Shown piece by piece: positions 35,876 to 46,434 of a DNA stretch of 64,000 nt (position 1 is its first letter; each line of letters begins with the position of its first letter). Source of the stretch: Clostridia bacterium (GTDB lineage Bacteria; Bacillota; Clostridia; Oscillospirales; Acutalibacteraceae); NCBI GenBank assembly GCA_017516965.1, contig JAFXAP010000016.1, forward strand, positions 1-64,000, read 5' to 3'. The position numbers and the translations under genes were made by a program. The notes under the pieces were generated by a model, which worked only from the letters and a program-made list of their open reading frames with translations, had not been told where the DNA came from and did not search any database.

Positions 35876-37204
35876 TTAATCTAAGAATCCCTTATAATGA
35901 CGCATCATCATCTGAGATTCAAGATTGTTAACTGTGTCAAGCGCAACACCAACCATAATAAGTACCGAGGTACCACCGATTGAAATACCCTGCATGTTGC
36001 CGATATTTGCAATGATTATAGGAAGGATTGCGATAACGCTCAAGAAGAGAGCGCCCATCAAAGTTATTCTTGACAAAATCTTCGAAATGAAATCAGATGT
36101 GGGTTTGCCGGGACGAATACCTGGAACCGCACCGCCGTTTTTACGAAGATTATTAGCCATTTCTACGGGATTAAACTGGATTGTTGCATAGAAATAAGCA
36201 AATGCAATAATCATTATAAAGTAAATCACTGCGTAGAAAATTCCCTGTACGCTGAATAGCGCAAGTACATCTTTCCAGAAAGGAAGATTGCTGTTACCAA
36301 GAGCATCAACCTTAGTTGTGTCGGTAAAGCTCAAAATCATTGTAGGTAACATCAAAATTGATGAAGCAAAGATTACGGGCATTACACCAGACATATTAAC
36401 CTTAATCGGAATATGAGTGTTCTGGCCACCGTACATCTTGTTACCAACAACGCGTTTTGCGTACTGAACGGGAATACGACGCTCTGCGTGTGTCATCCAC
36501 ACGATGAATGCAATAACTGCCAAGAAAGCAATTACGATGCCGATTACTGCAAAATAATGTTTTTCTTTCCATTGCATCGTCAAATTAGCAAATGCCAATG
36601 GACCGCGTGACAAGATACCAGCAAAAAGAAGTACTGAAATACCGTTGCCGATACCCTTAACGTCAATCTGCTCACCAAGCCACATTACAATAGCAGAACC
36701 AGCTGTAAATGTTAATATTATAACAATCGCTGCAAACCATACCGCGTTGCTTTTAACGTTAAGGTATCCACTTTCATTTAAGTAAACAAAGAATGCAATA
36801 CCCTGTATAAGCGCTAAAATAACTGTGGTATAACGTGTGATTGTAGCAAGTTTTTTCTGGCCTTCTTCGCCTTCTTTTGAAAGACGCTCAAGGTAAGGAA
36901 TTGCTACGCAAAGCAACTGAATGATAATTGAAGCGTTGATATATGGTGTGATTGACAATGCAAAAATAGCACCATATTCAAGACCACCGCCCGTAAGTAT
37001 TGACAAGTAGTTGAAGAAGTTTTGTGTGGCATCCTGACTGGTTGCAGTCATAGATGCGTTAAAAGCCTCTTTCATTACATTAAAATCAACATACGGAACA
37101 GGAATAACTGAGCCAATGCGGAAAATTACAATTATAAGAAGTGTGAAGAGAATCTTGTTACGAAGTTCTTTTACCTTCCAAGCATTTTTTAAAGTTTCCA
37201 ACAT
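35876..37204 (-). CDS. secY: Protein translocase subunit SecY
   Basis: A 442-residue channel subunit of the Sec translocon with ten membrane helices. Diagnostic blocks are the plug region after helix 1, FALSITPYINASIIIQLL, the basic cytoplasmic loop RRIPVQYAKR, and the C-terminal GTSVLIMVGVALDTVNNLE. It works with the SecA encoded at 22521-25250. It lies 2 bp after rplO, and the start ATG is preceded by GGTGATC within the overlapping rplO end. Confidence 0.98.
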   Translation of the reverse strand: MLETLKNAWKVKELRNKILFTLLIIVIFRIGSVIPVPYVDFNVMKEAFNASMTATSQDATQNFFNYLSILTGGGLEYGAIFALSITPYINASIIIQLLCVAIPYLERLSKEGEEGQKKLATITRYTTVILALIQGIAFFVYLNESGYLNVKSNAVWFAAIVIILTFTAGSAIVMWLGEQIDVKGIGNGISVLLFAGILSRGPLAFANLTMQWKEKHYFAVIGIVIAFLAVIAFIVWMTHAERRIPVQYAKRVVGNKMYGGQNTHIPIKVNMSGVMPVIFASSILMLPTMILSFTDTTKVDALGNSNLPFWKDVLALFSVQGIFYAVIYFIMIIAFAYFYATIQFNPVEMANNLRKNGGAVPGIRPGKPTSDFISKILSRITLMGALFLSVIAILPIIIANIGNMQGISIGGTSVLIMVGVALDTVNNLESQMMMRHYKGFLD

Positions 37205-37206
37205 TC

Positions 37207-37647
37207 TCAGATCACCTCTGCCTTTCCGCCTGCAGCGTTAATTTTTTCTGCAGCAGATGCAGAGAATGCGTTAAGGTTAACTGTAAGCTTCTTTGTGAGC
37301 TTGCCGTTGCCCAAAACTTTTACAGGCTTGTCAGCCTTTTTAATGATGTTCTTTTCTGCCAAAGCAGCTGCGTCAACTGTAGCACCATCCTCAAATACTT
37401 CGAGGGCTGCTACGTTGATTGCAATCCATTCTTCAGCAAAAATGTTGTTAAAGCCACGCTTTGGTACACGTCTTTGAAGTGGCATCTGACCGCCTTCAAA
37501 GCCAATTCTCATACCGTGACCGGCACGAGCCTTTTGACCCTTGTGACCTTTACCGGCTGTTTTACCATTGCCGGAACCATGACCTCTGCCTATACGCTTT
37601 GATTCTTTTGTAGAACCAACTGCGGGAGATAATTCATGCAATTTCAT
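37207..37647 (-). CDS. rplO: 50S ribosomal protein L15
   Basis: A 146-residue uL15. The glycine-rich basic N-terminus ([37 protein letters not shown]) penetrates 23S rRNA and is diagnostic, with [18 protein letters not shown] following. ATG at 37647 is preferred over an earlier in-frame codon because AAGGAGG sits 9 bp upstream. Confidence 0.97.
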   Translation of the reverse strand: MKLHELSPAVGSTKESKRIGRGHGSGNGKTAGKGHKGQKARAGHGMRIGFEGGQMPLQRRVPKRGFNNIFAEEWIAINVAALEVFEDGATVDAAALAEKNIIKKADKPVKVLGNGKLTKKLTVNLNAFSASAAEKINAAGGKAEVI

Positions 37648-37699
37648 TGTTCGCACCTCCTTGCTTAATTGCGGTTAAGCTAACCGCGTGTAAAACCTA

Positions 37700-37897
37700 T
37701 TAGCCTTCAATAATCTTAACGAGGTGAGATACTTTGTTTACCTTACCTCTGGTCTGTGCGTTGTCAGGCTGAACCTTAACATCGCCAACCTTACGAAGAC
37801 CCAAAGATTCTACGGTTGCGATCTGGTCCTTTTTAGAACCAATTGTGCTCTTTACGAGTTTTACAGTAAGGCCGGCAGCCTTTTTCTTTGTTGCCAT
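37700..37897 (-). CDS. rpmD: 50S ribosomal protein L30
   Basis: A 65-residue uL30, the short bacterial form. KLVKSTIGSKKDQIATVESLGLRKVG is the family signature, and the C-terminus reads VNKVSHLVKIIEG. Between rpsE and rplO as usual; AGGAGGAG precedes the ATG. Confidence 0.97.
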   Translation of the reverse strand: MATKKKAAGLTVKLVKSTIGSKKDQIATVESLGLRKVGDVKVQPDNAQTRGKVNKVSHLVKIIEG

Positions 37898-37911
37898 AGT
37901 GCTGCTCCTCC

Positions 37912-38415
37912 TTAACCTATAATTTCTTTTACGTCTTTGCCACGAACTGCAGCAACCTGGCTAGCGTCACGAAGAGCTGCAAGGCCTGCAACTGTTGCAC
38001 GAACTACATTGCACGGATTATTTGAGCGAAGTGCCTTTGTACGAATGTCTTTAATACCAACCATTTCAACAACTGCACGAACAGCGCCGCCGGCGATAAC
38101 ACCGGTACCAGGGCCAGCGGGTTTTAAAAGCACGCGACCTGCGCCAAATTCACCAATAATTTCGTGAGGGATAGTAGTACCCTTAAGTGAAACTTTAATA
38201 AGATTCTTCTTTGCATCTTCGATACCCTTGCGGATAGCGTCCGGAACTTCACCTGCTTTACCAAGGCCGTAGCCTACGATGCCGTTGCCGTCACCGACAA
38301 CAACAAGTGCAGAGAATTTCATAATGCGGCCGCCCTTAACGGTCTTAGATACACGATTTATAGCAACTACACGTTCCTGTAAATCTAATGTTGATGCGTC
38401 AATATTTGTAGCCAA
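37912..38415 (-). CDS. rpsE: 30S ribosomal protein S5
   Basis: A 167-residue uS5 at the mRNA entry site, important for decoding fidelity. The double-stranded RNA-binding N-domain has [18 protein letters not shown] and [19 protein letters not shown]; the C-domain has [20 protein letters not shown]. Full length. GGAGGAA lies upstream of the ATG. Confidence 0.98.
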   Translation of the reverse strand: MATNIDASTLDLQERVVAINRVSKTVKGGRIMKFSALVVVGDGNGIVGYGLGKAGEVPDAIRKGIEDAKKNLIKVSLKGTTIPHEIIGEFGAGRVLLKPAGPGTGVIAGGAVRAVVEMVGIKDIRTKALRSNNPCNVVRATVAGLAALRDASQVAAVRGKDVKEIIG

Positions 38416-38438
38416 AAGTATTTCCTCCTTCTTCTTAC

Positions 38439-38798
38439 TTAGAACTTGAGGCCGCCCTCACGGGCACCTTCGGCAAGCTCCTTGACACGGCCGTGATAAA
38501 TGTAACCACCGCGGTCGAAAACAACCTCTGTGATACCTTTAGCAGCAGCGCGTTCAGCGATTAACTGTCCAACCTTGCGTGCACCTTCGCAGTTGCCACC
38601 ATTCAAATCGAAATCTTTTTCGTTTGAAGATGCTGCTGCGAGTGTAACGCCATTTACGTCATCGATAAGCTGGGCATATATATTGCTGTTGGAGCGGAAT
38701 ACATCGAGGCGAGGACAAGCTGCTGTACCGCTGATCTTTGAACGAACGCGAGCATGGCGCTTAAGTCTTGCCTGATTACTATTAGGTTTGCTAACCAT
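38439..38798 (-). CDS. rplR: 50S ribosomal protein L18
   Basis: A 119-residue uL18 that binds 5S rRNA. A basic N-terminus ([20 protein letters not shown]) is followed by [18 protein letters not shown] and [34 protein letters not shown] precedes the ATG. Standard spc order between rplF and rpsE. Confidence 0.98.
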   Translation of the reverse strand: MVSKPNSNQARLKRHARVRSKISGTAACPRLDVFRSNSNIYAQLIDDVNGVTLAAASSNEKDFDLNGGNCEGARKVGQLIAERAAAKGITEVVFDRGGYIYHGRVKELAEGAREGGLKF

Positions 38799-38816
38799 TT
38801 TTCATACACTCCTTTA

Positions 38817-39365
38817 TTACTTCTTAGAGCCCTTAGCGGCCTTACCTTCTTTGCGACGGATGTGCTCGTCAGAGTACTTGATACCCTTGCCCTTGTATGG
38901 TTCGGGTGGTCTCTTCTTGCGAACATCGGCTGCAAACTGGCCAACCAACTGCTTATCTGCACCGCTGATAACTATCTGGTTAGCAGACGGTACTTCAATG
39001 TGAATACCTTCAACTTCAGGCATAATTACCTGATGTGAATAACCCAAGTTCATAACAAGGTTGTTACCCTGTTTCTGCGCACGGTAACCTACGCCGTTGA
39101 TTTCAAGTGTTTTTGAGTAACCCTCAGATACACCTGTAATCATATTAGCGATAAGTGTACGTGTAAGACCGTGTAAAGAACGGTGTTCTTTTACATCGCT
39201 TGGGCGGGTAACGATAATTTCGTTGCCCTCAACTGCAACGGTGATGTCTGCGTTATGAGTGTAGCTGAGCACACCCTTTGCGCCCTTAACGGTAACTGTG
39301 TTGCCGTCAAGTTTAACCTCAACACCTGCAGGTATTGTAATAGGCTTCTTACCTATACGTGACAT
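38817..39365 (-). CDS. rplF: 50S ribosomal protein L6
   Basis: A 182-residue uL6 with two homologous domains. [17 protein letters not shown] starts it, and the C-terminal 23S rRNA-binding signature is [23 protein letters not shown] at 39365 is chosen because AAGGAGGTG lies 8 bp upstream; a longer in-frame reading overlaps rpsH. Confidence 0.98.
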   Translation of the reverse strand: MSRIGKKPITIPAGVEVKLDGNTVTVKGAKGVLSYTHNADITVAVEGNEIIVTRPSDVKEHRSLHGLTRTLIANMITGVSEGYSKTLEINGVGYRAQKQGNNLVMNLGYSHQVIMPEVEGIHIEVPSANQIVISGADKQLVGQFAADVRKKRPPEPYKGKGIKYSDEHIRRKEGKAAKGSKK

Positions 39366-39379
39366 AACCCTGCACCTCC

Positions 39380-39778
39380 TTACCAAACAAATGCGAGCAC
39401 TTCGCCGCCAACGTTGGCTTTGCGTGCCTCTTTGTCTGTCATAATTCCTTTAGAGGTGGAAAGGATTGCTATACCAAGGCCTTTCATAACCTTTGGCATA
39501 TCCTCTACGTTTGTGTAGATGCGCAGACCAGGTTTTGATACACGGCGGATGCCTGTGATAGTCTGTGCTTTATTTTGGCCATACTTCAACACAATGTGAA
39601 TTATGCCCTGCTTACCGTCGTCAACGACGGTGAAGCTGCTGATGTAACCCTCGTCAAGCAAAATCTGGGCAATTGCCTTTTTTACTTTGGACGCCGGTAC
39701 ATCTACCGAATCGTGTTTTGCTGCAGATGCGTTACGAATTCTCGTAAGCATATCAGCTATTGTATCGGTGATTTGCAT
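39380..39778 (-). CDS. rpsH: 30S ribosomal protein S8
   Basis: A 132-residue uS8, a central-domain assembly protein and translational repressor of the spc operon in some bacteria. Signature blocks: [20 protein letters not shown] at the N-terminus and [19 protein letters not shown] near the C-terminus. AAGGAGG precedes the ATG. Confidence 0.98.
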   Translation of the reverse strand: MQITDTIADMLTRIRNASAAKHDSVDVPASKVKKAIAQILLDEGYISSFTVVDDGKQGIIHIVLKYGQNKAQTITGIRRVSKPGLRIYTNVEDMPKVMKGLGIAILSTSKGIMTDKEARKANVGGEVLAFVW

Positions 39779-39807
39779 ACCGTAAACCTCCTTAAGCTAT
39801 TTTCGCC

Positions 39808-39993
39808 TTACCAGCTTGCCTTCTTAACTCCGGGGATCTCGCCTTTGTAAGCAAGTTCTCTGAAGCATATACGGCAGATGCCGTACTTGCGAAGATAAGC
39901 ATGTGGGCGGCCACAGATTTTGCATCTGTTGTATTCTCTTGTAGAAAACTTAGCTGGACGAGCCTGCTTAACTTTCATAGATGTTTTAGCCAT
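39808..39993 (-). CDS. rpsZ: 30S ribosomal protein S14, zinc-binding short form
   Basis: A 61-residue uS14 of type Z. Two CxxC pairs ([22 protein letters not shown]) form the zinc ribbon that replaces the longer zinc-free form. The C-terminus [11 protein letters not shown] is typical. Sits between rplE and rpsH. Confidence 0.98.
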   Translation of the reverse strand: MAKTSMKVKQARPAKFSTREYNRCKICGRPHAYLRKYGICRICFRELAYKGEIPGVKKASW

Positions 39994-40006
39994 AATTCCT
40001 TACTCC

Positions 40007-40546
40007 TTACTTCGCAAACGGAGCGCCCATAAGTGTTAAAAGCTCACGAGCCTCTTCATCTGTCTTGGCGGTAGTTACGAACATAATGTCCATACCACGT
40101 ACCTTGTCGATTTTGTCATACTCAATTTCAGGGAAAATCAACTGTTCTTTAACGCCCATAGCATAGTTGCCGCGGCCGTCGAAAGAGTTGGGGTTGATAC
40201 CTCTGAAGTCACGCACACGTGGAAGTGCAGCGTTGAAGAGTCTGTCAACAAATTCATACATTCTTTCACCACGAAGTGTTACCTTTGCGCCGATAACCAT
40301 ACCTGCACGAAGCTTAAAGTTCGCAACAGATTTCTTAGCACGGCAAGGAATAGCCTTCTGACCGGTGATAAGTCCTAAATCTGCGATTATTGCATCAATA
40401 ACTTTTGAGTTAGTGATAGCCTCACCACAGCCTACATTGATTACAACCTTATCGAGCTTCGGAATCTGCATGACGCTCTTATAGCCAAATTTGGTCATCA
40501 ATGCAGGAGCAACTGAATTTTTATATTCGTTTCCAAGCGTTGACAT
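40007..40546 (-). CDS. rplE: 50S ribosomal protein L5
   Basis: A 179-residue uL5 of the central protuberance that binds 5S rRNA and contacts S13. [57 protein letters not shown] and the C-terminal [18 protein letters not shown] are all family blocks. Follows rplX by 21 bp. Confidence 0.98.
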   Translation of the reverse strand: MSTLGNEYKNSVAPALMTKFGYKSVMQIPKLDKVVINVGCGEAITNSKVIDAIIADLGLITGQKAIPCRAKKSVANFKLRAGMVIGAKVTLRGERMYEFVDRLFNAALPRVRDFRGINPNSFDGRGNYAMGVKEQLIFPEIEYDKIDKVRGMDIMFVTTAKTDEEARELLTLMGAPFAK

Positions 40547-40567
40547 AAGTCATGTCCTCCTTATCTC

Positions 40568-40891
40568 TTAAAAAGTTGCGCCGCATTTTTTACAAACGCG
40601 ATCTTTTGAGCCGTCTTCGTTGATTTTTGCACCAACGCGAGTAGGCTTATTACATTTAGGGCAAACTACCTGCACTTTGCAAGCGTAGATAGCGCTCTCT
40701 GTCTCAATAATACCTGAAGGGTCGCCAGCCTTACGAGGCTTAACGTGTTTCTTAACCTTGTTAAGACCTTCAACGATTACTTTACCCTCTTTGGGGCTAA
40801 CCTCAAGAACCTTACCGGTTTTCTTGCGGTCCTTAGCATCTCCTGTAAGGAGAACTACGGTGTCACCGGTTTTAATGTGAAGATTACTCAT
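40568..40891 (-). CDS. rplX: 50S ribosomal protein L24
   Basis: A 107-residue uL24, an early assembly initiator. The KOW motif is in KTGDTVVLLTGDAKDRKKTGKVL. The C-terminus carries two CxxC pairs (VCPKCNKPTRVG and VCKKCGATF), a zinc-ribbon-like tail seen in some Firmicutes L24. ATG at 40891 is chosen because GGGAGG lies 9 bp upstream; that ribosome-binding site is inside the longer reading frame. Confidence 0.97.
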   Translation of the reverse strand: MSNLHIKTGDTVVLLTGDAKDRKKTGKVLEVSPKEGKVIVEGLNKVKKHVKPRKAGDPSGIIETESAIYACKVQVVCPKCNKPTRVGAKINEDGSKDRVCKKCGATF

Positions 40892-40908
40892 ATTCAATTT
40901 ACCTCCCA

Positions 40909-41277
40909 TTAAAGTACTTCCGGAGCAAGAGAAAGAATCTTTGTGTAATCCTTCTCACGAAGCTCACGGGCTACCGGTCCAAAAATACGGGTACCACGAG
41001 GGTTCTTATCCTCACGGATAATTACAGCCGCATTTTCGTCAAATCTAATGTATGTGCCATCATTACGGCGAAGACCTTTTGCAGAACGAACTACAACAGC
41101 CTTTACAACGTCACCCTTTTTAACTGTGCCGCCTGGCGCAGCCTTTTTAACAGAAGCAACGATAACATCACCGATGTTGGCATACCTCCTTTTGGAGCCT
41201 CCAAGAACACGAATGCACATAATTTCTTTTGCGCCTGTGTTGTCGGCTACCTTGAGGTAACTCTGTTGTTGTATCAC
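40909..41277 (-). CDS. rplN: 50S ribosomal protein L14
   Basis: A 122-residue uL14. [37 protein letters not shown] and [20 protein letters not shown] are diagnostic. The start codon is GTG at 41277, after GGGAGG. Confidence 0.98.
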   Translation of the reverse strand: MIQQQSYLKVADNTGAKEIMCIRVLGGSKRRYANIGDVIVASVKKAAPGGTVKKGDVVKAVVVRSAKGLRRNDGTYIRFDENAAVIIREDKNPRGTRIFGPVARELREKDYTKILSLAPEVL

Positions 41278-41297
41278 AGTGGTTTCCTCCCTTTTGA

Positions 41298-41555
41298 CTA
41301 CTTAGCCTTTTCGATTATTTCGGCTACGCGCCATCTCTTATCCTTAGAGAGAGGACGGGTTTCCATAACGAGTACTCTGTCGCCAACGCCACAAGAGTTG
41401 TTCTCATCATGAGCCTTTAATCTGATTGTGTTTTTGATAATCTTCTTGTAAAGTGGGTGCTTAACGTTGTCTTCAATAGCAACTACAACGGTTTTGTCCA
41501 TCTTGTCGCTAACAACACGACCTACTCTTGTTTTACGAAGGTTTCTTTCGCTCAT
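41298..41555 (-). CDS. rpsQ: 30S ribosomal protein S17
   Basis: An 85-residue uS17 OB-fold protein binding the 5' domain of 16S r[23 protein letters not shown] and [20 protein letters not shown] are conserved. GGGAGG precedes the ATG. Confidence 0.98.
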   Translation of the reverse strand: MSERNLRKTRVGRVVSDKMDKTVVVAIEDNVKHPLYKKIIKNTIRLKAHDENNSCGVGDRVLVMETRPLSKDKRWRVAEIIEKAK

Positions 41556-41570
41556 TCCAGTTTACCTCCC

Positions 41571-41777
41571 TTAAGCGTTAGCGCTGTCTTTAAGCTCAGC
41601 TTCGCGAATAATTGTCTGTACGCGAGCGATGTCTTTCTTGACAGCTGTTATGCGCATGGGGTTGTCGAGCTGGTTAATGGCGTGCTGGAAACGGAGCTTG
41701 TAAAGTTCGTCCTTTAAATCAGCAAGCTTTTCGTTAAGCTCTGCAACTGATAATTCTCTGATTTCCTTTGCATTCAT
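41571..41777 (-). CDS. rpmC: 50S ribosomal protein L29
   Basis: A 68-residue two-helix uL29 at the exit tunnel, a docking site for SRP and trigger factor with L23. [20 protein letters not shown] and [13 protein letters not shown] are typical. Its ATG overlaps the rplP stop codon by one base (TAATG). Confidence 0.98.
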   Translation of the reverse strand: MNAKEIRELSVAELNEKLADLKDELYKLRFQHAINQLDNPMRITAVKKDIARVQTIIREAELKDSANA

Positions 41778-42199
41778 TACTGCTCACCACCCATCTCTTT
41801 GGTTACAAACTTACATTTAATAGGAAGTTTGTTTGCTGCAAGACGCATAGCCTCGCGAGCGAGTTCCTCAGATACGCCGCCGATTTCGAACATTACGCGA
41901 CCTGGCTTAACTACTGCTACCCAGTATTCAGGTGAACCTTTACCGGAACCCATTCGAGTTTCTGCAGGTTTTTCAGTAATTGGCTTATCAGGGAAAATTT
42001 TAATCCAAACCTTACCGCCACGCTTGATATAACGTGTCATAGCAATACGGGCAGCTTCTATCTGGTTTGAGGTGATCCACGCAGGCTCTGTTGCCTGAAG
42101 ACCGAAATCACCATGTGTTACGGTTGTACCGCGAGATGCAGCACCGGTCAAACGGCCGCGCTGAACACGACGGTATTTAACACGCTTAGGCATTAACAT
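41777..42199 (-). CDS. rplP: 50S ribosomal protein L16
   Basis: A 140-residue uL16 near the A site. [17 protein letters not shown], GFGLQAxEP-type block ([21 protein letters not shown]), [19 protein letters not shown] and the C-terminal [12 protein letters not shown] mark the family. ATG 42199 overlaps the rpsC stop codon by one base and has GGAGG 9 bp upstream; a second Met two codons later is also possible. Confidence 0.97.
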   Translation of the reverse strand: MLMPKRVKYRRVQRGRLTGAASRGTTVTHGDFGLQATEPAWITSNQIEAARIAMTRYIKRGGKVWIKIFPDKPITEKPAETRMGSGKGSPEYWVAVVKPGRVMFEIGGVSEELAREAMRLAANKLPIKCKFVTKEMGGEQ

Positions 42200-42867
42200 T
42201 AGCGTGAACCTCCTTGTCTTTTATTTGTGCGACGATTTTCATTAAGAACTTCGCCTCTGTAGATCCAAACCTTAACACCGATTATACCGTAGGTTGTGTT
42301 AGCCTCAGCAAAACCGTAGTCAATGTCTGCTCTGAGTGTCTGAAGCGGAATGGTACCTTCGTGATACTGTTCGCTTCTTGCAATTTCAGCGCCGCCAAGA
42401 CGACCTGAAACCTGTGTTTTGATACCTTTAACGCCAAGGCGCATTGCTCTGCCGATTGAGAGTTTCATTGCGCGACGGAAAGATACACGTTTTTCAAGCT
42501 GTGCAGCGATGTTTTCTGCAACCAACTGTGCGTTTGCGTCGGGACTTTTGATCTCAACGATGTTAACGATAACGGGTTTACCGAGCATCTTTTCGCATTT
42601 AGCCTTAAGTTTCTCGATTTCTGCGCCGTTACGACCGATAACCATACCTGGTTTTGCGCAGTGGATGTGTAATCTTACACGCTTGTCATCACGTTCGATT
42701 TCGATTTTTGCAATACCTGCTGTGAAAAGTGCTTTCTTGAGGTATTTACGGAGGTTGTAGTCCTCAACCAATGTATCACCGAAAGTGCTGTCATTGGCAA
42801 ACCAACGTGAGTCCCAGTTTTTAATGATACCTACACGGTAACCGTGTGGATTAACTTTCTGACCCAT
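42199..42867 (-). CDS. rpsC: 30S ribosomal protein S3
   Basis: A 222-residue uS3 at the mRNA entry channel with helicase activity together with S4 and S5. [20 protein letters not shown] starts it, the KH motif is [11 protein letters not shown], and the C-domain has [15 protein letters not shown] and [28 protein letters not shown] precedes the ATG. Confidence 0.98.
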   Translation of the reverse strand: MGQKVNPHGYRVGIIKNWDSRWFANDSTFGDTLVEDYNLRKYLKKALFTAGIAKIEIERDDKRVRLHIHCAKPGMVIGRNGAEIEKLKAKCEKMLGKPVIVNIVEIKSPDANAQLVAENIAAQLEKRVSFRRAMKLSIGRAMRLGVKGIKTQVSGRLGGAEIARSEQYHEGTIPLQTLRADIDYGFAEANTTYGIIGVKVWIYRGEVLNENRRTNKRQGGSR

Positions 42868-42885
42868 AACTTTAACCTCCCTTTC

Positions 42886-43221
42886 TTAATTCTCACGTTC
42901 TTTAAGAACGATTGTCATATGGCTTGTTCTCTTTAAGATGCGGTGTGCGCGACCGTGATCCTTTGGACGTATTCTCTTCAAGATCGGACCGGGGCATACG
43001 AGACACTCTGCAACGTAAAGACGTGACATATCCATGTTTTTCATTTCGGCATTTGCCATTGCTGAATGGAGCAGCTTCTCTAAATATTCACAAGCGGATT
43101 TAGGAGTGAATTTGAGTATAGCCATAGCTTTTTCAGCATCTTGATTGCGGATTAAATCCAAAACAATCTTCACCTTACGAGGTGAAATACGGGCGTATTT
43201 AAGGGTTGCCCTTGCTTCCAT
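42886..43221 (-). CDS. rplV: 50S ribosomal protein L22
   Basis: A 111-residue uL22 lining the exit tunnel. MEARATLKYARISPRKVKIVLD begins it, and KRIRPKDHGRAHRILKRTSHM is the tunnel beta-hairpin. ATG at 43221 follows AAAGGAGAG; a longer reading frame overlaps rpsS and has no such site. Confidence 0.97.
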   Translation of the reverse strand: MEARATLKYARISPRKVKIVLDLIRNQDAEKAMAILKFTPKSACEYLEKLLHSAMANAEMKNMDMSRLYVAECLVCPGPILKRIRPKDHGRAHRILKRTSHMTIVLKEREN

Positions 43222-43243
43222 AGTTAACTCTCCTTTCGGCCGC

Positions 43244-43519
43244 TTACTTACCGGTAGTTTTTGAACCGGCGTGACCTCTGTATGTTCTTGTAGGTGCAAA
43301 CTCACCGAGCTTGTGACCAACCATATCCTCAGTTACATATACGGGCACATGTTTGCGACCGTCATGCACTGCAAAAGTATGACCGACGAAATCGGGGAAT
43401 ATGGTGGATGAACGGCTCCAAGTTTTAAGCACGCGCTTTTCACCGGCTTCATTCATTTCTTGAACTCTTTTGAGCAACACAGGTTGCACATAAGGTCCTT
43501 TTTTAACGCTTCTTCCCAT
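43244..43519 (-). CDS. rpsS: 30S ribosomal protein S19
   Basis: A 91-residue uS19 head protein. [47 protein letters not shown] and [20 protein letters not shown] are diagnostic. AAGGAG precedes the ATG. Confidence 0.98.
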   Translation of the reverse strand: MGRSVKKGPYVQPVLLKRVQEMNEAGEKRVLKTWSRSSTIFPDFVGHTFAVHDGRKHVPVYVTEDMVGHKLGEFAPTRTYRGHAGSKTTGK

Positions 43520-43541
43520 TATGAATTCTCCTTTCGTCGCA

Positions 43542-44369
43542 TTACTTACGGCGTTTTACGATATATTTATCGCTAGCCTTGTTCTTCTTACGGGTCTTAT
43601 AGCCCAATGTGGGTTTACCCCAAGGTGTAACAGGACCTGGACGACCGATTGGTGATTTACCTTCACCACCACCGTGGGGGTGATCGCAGGGGTTCATTAC
43701 AGAACCGCGAACGGTAGGTCTCCAACCCATGTGACGCTTACGGCCTGCTTTACCGTAGTTGATGTTGGCATGTTCAGGGTTTGAAACAGTACCAACTGTA
43801 GCCATACATTTTTCAGGTACGTTGCGAAGTTCGCCTGAAGGCAAACGAAGGAGCGCCATACCATTTTCCTTAGCCATAAGCTGAGCCATATTACCGGCTG
43901 AACGAGCAAGCTGTGCGCCCTTGCCTGGGTAAAGCTCAATGTTATGAAGGAATGTACCTACTGGAATGTTTACAAGCGGAAGTGCGTTGCCGGGTTTGAT
44001 GTCGGCATCGGGACCGCTTACTACTACATCGCCAACCTTAAGGTCTTGTGGAGCGATGATGTATCTCTTTTCGCCGTCCTCATACTGAACGAGGGCGATA
44101 AATGCAGAACGGTTAGGATCGTATTCAAGTGTAAGAACTGTTGCTGGAATACCGAAACGCTCTCTCTTGAAGTCGATAATTCTATACTTTCTGCGGTTGC
44201 CGCCGCCTCTGTGGCGTACGGTGATGCGGCCATAGCTGTTACGGCCGGCATTCTTCTTTATAGGTGCCAACAAGCTTCTTTCGGGCGCTACCTTTGACAA
44301 CTCTGAATAATCCATTGTTGTCATGTTACGCAAACCGTTAGTGGTTGGCTTATAATGCTTTATTGCCAT
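43542..44369 (-). CDS. rplB: 50S ribosomal protein L2
   Basis: A 275-residue uL2, essential for subunit joining and peptidyl transfer. [18 protein letters not shown] starts it, [22 protein letters not shown] and the C-terminal [20 protein letters not shown] (with the peptidyl-transferase-proximal His) are diagnostic. ATG at 44369 follows AGGAGAG. An unusually long 92-bp gap separates it from rplW. Confidence 0.98.
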   Translation of the reverse strand: MAIKHYKPTTNGLRNMTTMDYSELSKVAPERSLLAPIKKNAGRNSYGRITVRHRGGGNRRKYRIIDFKRERFGIPATVLTLEYDPNRSAFIALVQYEDGEKRYIIAPQDLKVGDVVVSGPDADIKPGNALPLVNIPVGTFLHNIELYPGKGAQLARSAGNMAQLMAKENGMALLRLPSGELRNVPEKCMATVGTVSNPEHANINYGKAGRKRHMGWRPTVRGSVMNPCDHPHGGGEGKSPIGRPGPVTPWGKPTLGYKTRKKNKASDKYIVKRRK

Positions 44370-44461
44370 TTGTTTCACTCTCCTATTTTGGCTTAGCGAA
44401 GCACTGCCCGTGCTTCATACATCACCGGAAATATCTGTGATTTCCTGTACTTATGCGCTTA

Positions 44462-44755
44462 TTACATTAAACCGTCAAAGAATTCAATTGTCTTTGAATC
44501 AGCCTTAAGGGTAACCACTGCCTTCTTCCAAGAAGCTGTGTAGCCCTCGTAGCGACCCATTCTTCTCTTCTGGCCGCGCACATTAATGGTGTTTACCTTG
44601 GCAACGTCAACTTTGAACAACTTTTCAACTGCGTCAGCAATTTCAAGTTTATTAGCGTCCTTAGCGACCTTGAAGGTGTATTTCTTGTCGGCAATGCCTG
44701 ACATGCTCTTTTCGGTAATTACCGGAGCAATAATGATGTCCTGTGGAGCTTTCAT
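44462..44755 (-). CDS. rplW: 50S ribosomal protein L23
   Basis: A 97-residue uL23 at the exit tunnel, docking site for trigger factor and SRP. DIIIAPVITEKSMSGIADKKYTF, NKLEIADAVEKLFKVDVAKVNT and the loop GQKRRMGRYEGYTASWKKAVVTL are typical. Its ATG overlaps the rplD stop codon by one base. Confidence 0.98.
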   Translation of the reverse strand: MKAPQDIIIAPVITEKSMSGIADKKYTFKVAKDANKLEIADAVEKLFKVDVAKVNTINVRGQKRRMGRYEGYTASWKKAVVTLKADSKTIEFFDGLM

Positions 44756-45378
44756 TATGCGTACACCTCCTCAATTTTTGCTACTGCACCCTTAACGATA
44801 ACGAGTGTGTCAGCGTTAATGATGTCGTAGGTGTTGATGGTGTTAACCTGAGCAGCCTTAGCACCCTTGATATTTGCAATGCTCTTTACTGCAAATGGGT
44901 TATTGCTGTCAAGTACAACCAATGCTTTTTTACCTGCGCCGATAGCACTAAGGCAAGCAGCTGCAGTCTTTGTTTTGTATTCGTCCATCTTAAATTCATC
45001 AAGAACAATAAGATTGCCGCCGAGAGCCTTGTCAGAAAGAGCAGACTTGAGAGCAAGCTTGCGAACCTTCTTGTTAAGAGAATATGAATAATCTCTTGGC
45101 TTCGGAGCGTGTACGATACCACCATGTCTCCACTGTGGAGCTCTTGTTGAGCCCTGACGAGCATGGCCAGTGCCTTTTTGTCTCCAAGGCTTTTTACCGC
45201 CGCCGGAAACTTCTGTACGAGTCAGAGTGGACTGTGTGCCCTGACGCTGATTTGCGAGGTAGTTAACAACTGCTGCGTGCATAACTACTGCATTTGGTGC
45301 GATACCGAAGATTGCATCGCTAAGGTCGATTGTACCAACCTTTTTACCTGTCATATCAACAACTGCGATATTTGGCAT
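44755..45378 (-). CDS. rplD: 50S ribosomal protein L4
   Basis: A 207-residue uL4; the long loop RTEVSGGGKKPWRQKGTGHA, continuing RQGSTRAPQWRHGG, reaches the tunnel constriction. In several bacteria L4 also represses the S10 operon by binding its leader RNA, and a structured leader is present here at 46435-46711. Follows rplC by 17 bp. Confidence 0.98.
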   Translation of the reverse strand: MPNIAVVDMTGKKVGTIDLSDAIFGIAPNAVVMHAAVVNYLANQRQGTQSTLTRTEVSGGGKKPWRQKGTGHARQGSTRAPQWRHGGIVHAPKPRDYSYSLNKKVRKLALKSALSDKALGGNLIVLDEFKMDEYKTKTAAACLSAIGAGKKALVVLDSNNPFAVKSIANIKGAKAAQVNTINTYDIINADTLVIVKGAVAKIEEVYA

Positions 45379-45395
45379 AACTGAACACTCCTTCC

Positions 45396-46025
45396 TTAAG
45401 CTTTCACGCTATCGAAAAGAACTACGATACCGCCCTTAGGACCAGGAACTGCGCCCTTAACTGCGATGATATTCTTTTCTGCGTCAACCTTAACTACGCT
45501 AAGGTTTTGAACTGTAACTCTTTCATTACCGAGGTGACCAGCCATCTTCTTGCCCTTGAAAACTCTTGCTGGGTCAATAACGCCCAAAGAGCCACCGTGA
45601 CGGTGAACAGGACCTGTACCATGGCTTTCTTTAAGGCGGCTGAAGTTCCAACGCTTGATTACGCCGGCATAGCCCTTACCTTTAGAAGTACCTCTTACAT
45701 CAACTGCATCGCCTTCTGCGAAAACGTCTGCTTTAATGATGTCGCCTACATTGATTGCGCTTGTGTCTTCAAATCTGAATTCACGAAGAACTTTCTTAGG
45801 AGCAACGTCGCCTTTTGCGAAGTGGCCCTTCATAGGCTTGTTTACCTTTGAAGCCTTCAAATCGCCGTAGCCAATTTGCACTGCTTCATAACCGTCGTTC
45901 TCGGTTGTCTTTTTCTGTGCTACTACACAGGGACCTGCTTCAATAACAGTAACCGGAACAACATTACCATTGTTATCAAAAAGCTGAGTCATACCAAGCT
46001 TTTTACCAATGATTGCCTTTTTCAT
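45396..46025 (-). CDS. rplC: 50S ribosomal protein L3
   Basis: A 209-residue uL3. [20 protein letters not shown] begins it, [20 protein letters not shown] and [29 protein letters not shown] are family blocks. ATG at 46025 follows GGAGG at 8 bp; an upstream in-frame codon lies before the ribosome-binding site. Confidence 0.98.
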   Translation of the reverse strand: MKKAIIGKKLGMTQLFDNNGNVVPVTVIEAGPCVVAQKKTTENDGYEAVQIGYGDLKASKVNKPMKGHFAKGDVAPKKVLREFRFEDTSAINVGDIIKADVFAEGDAVDVRGTSKGKGYAGVIKRWNFSRLKESHGTGPVHRHGGSLGVIDPARVFKGKKMAGHLGNERVTVQNLSVVKVDAEKNIIAVKGAVPGPKGGIVVLFDSVKA

Positions 46026-46122
46026 TGTTTTTTCCTCCATTTTGGTTATTGGTCAACTTTCGCTGACATGACCGTGGGTGTAATAAAATGAAATCTTATT
46101 ACCAATACATATATAATATATA

Positions 46123-46434
46123 TTAGAGTTTGATTTCGATTTCAACACCGGCGGGGAGCTCAAGAGAAGTAAGAGCTTCAACAGTTTTGTTTGAAGGTCT
46201 GATTACATCGATGAGCCTTTTGTGTGTCCTCATTTCGAACTGCTCACGGCTGTCTTTATACTTATGAACAGCACGGAGAATTGTTACGATTTCTTTTTCG
46301 GTGGGTAGCGGTACTGGACCTGAAACCCTAGCGCCTGTACGTTTAGCGGTTTCCACTATTTTTTCAGCGGACTGGTCTACAAGTGCGTGGTCGTAACCTT
46401 TAATACGAATTCGGATTTTTTCTTTCACTGCCAT
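46123..46434 (-). CDS. rpsJ: 30S ribosomal protein S10
   Basis: A 103-residue uS10, also the NusE antitermination factor. [25 protein letters not shown] and the loop [32 protein letters not shown] are diagnostic. First gene of the operon; AAGGAGGCG precedes the ATG. rpsL, rpsG, fusA and tuf, often immediately upstream in Firmicutes, are not here. Confidence 0.98.
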   Translation of the reverse strand: MAVKEKIRIRIKGYDHALVDQSAEKIVETAKRTGARVSGPVPLPTEKEIVTILRAVHKYKDSREQFEMRTHKRLIDVIRPSNKTVEALTSLELPAGVEIEIKL

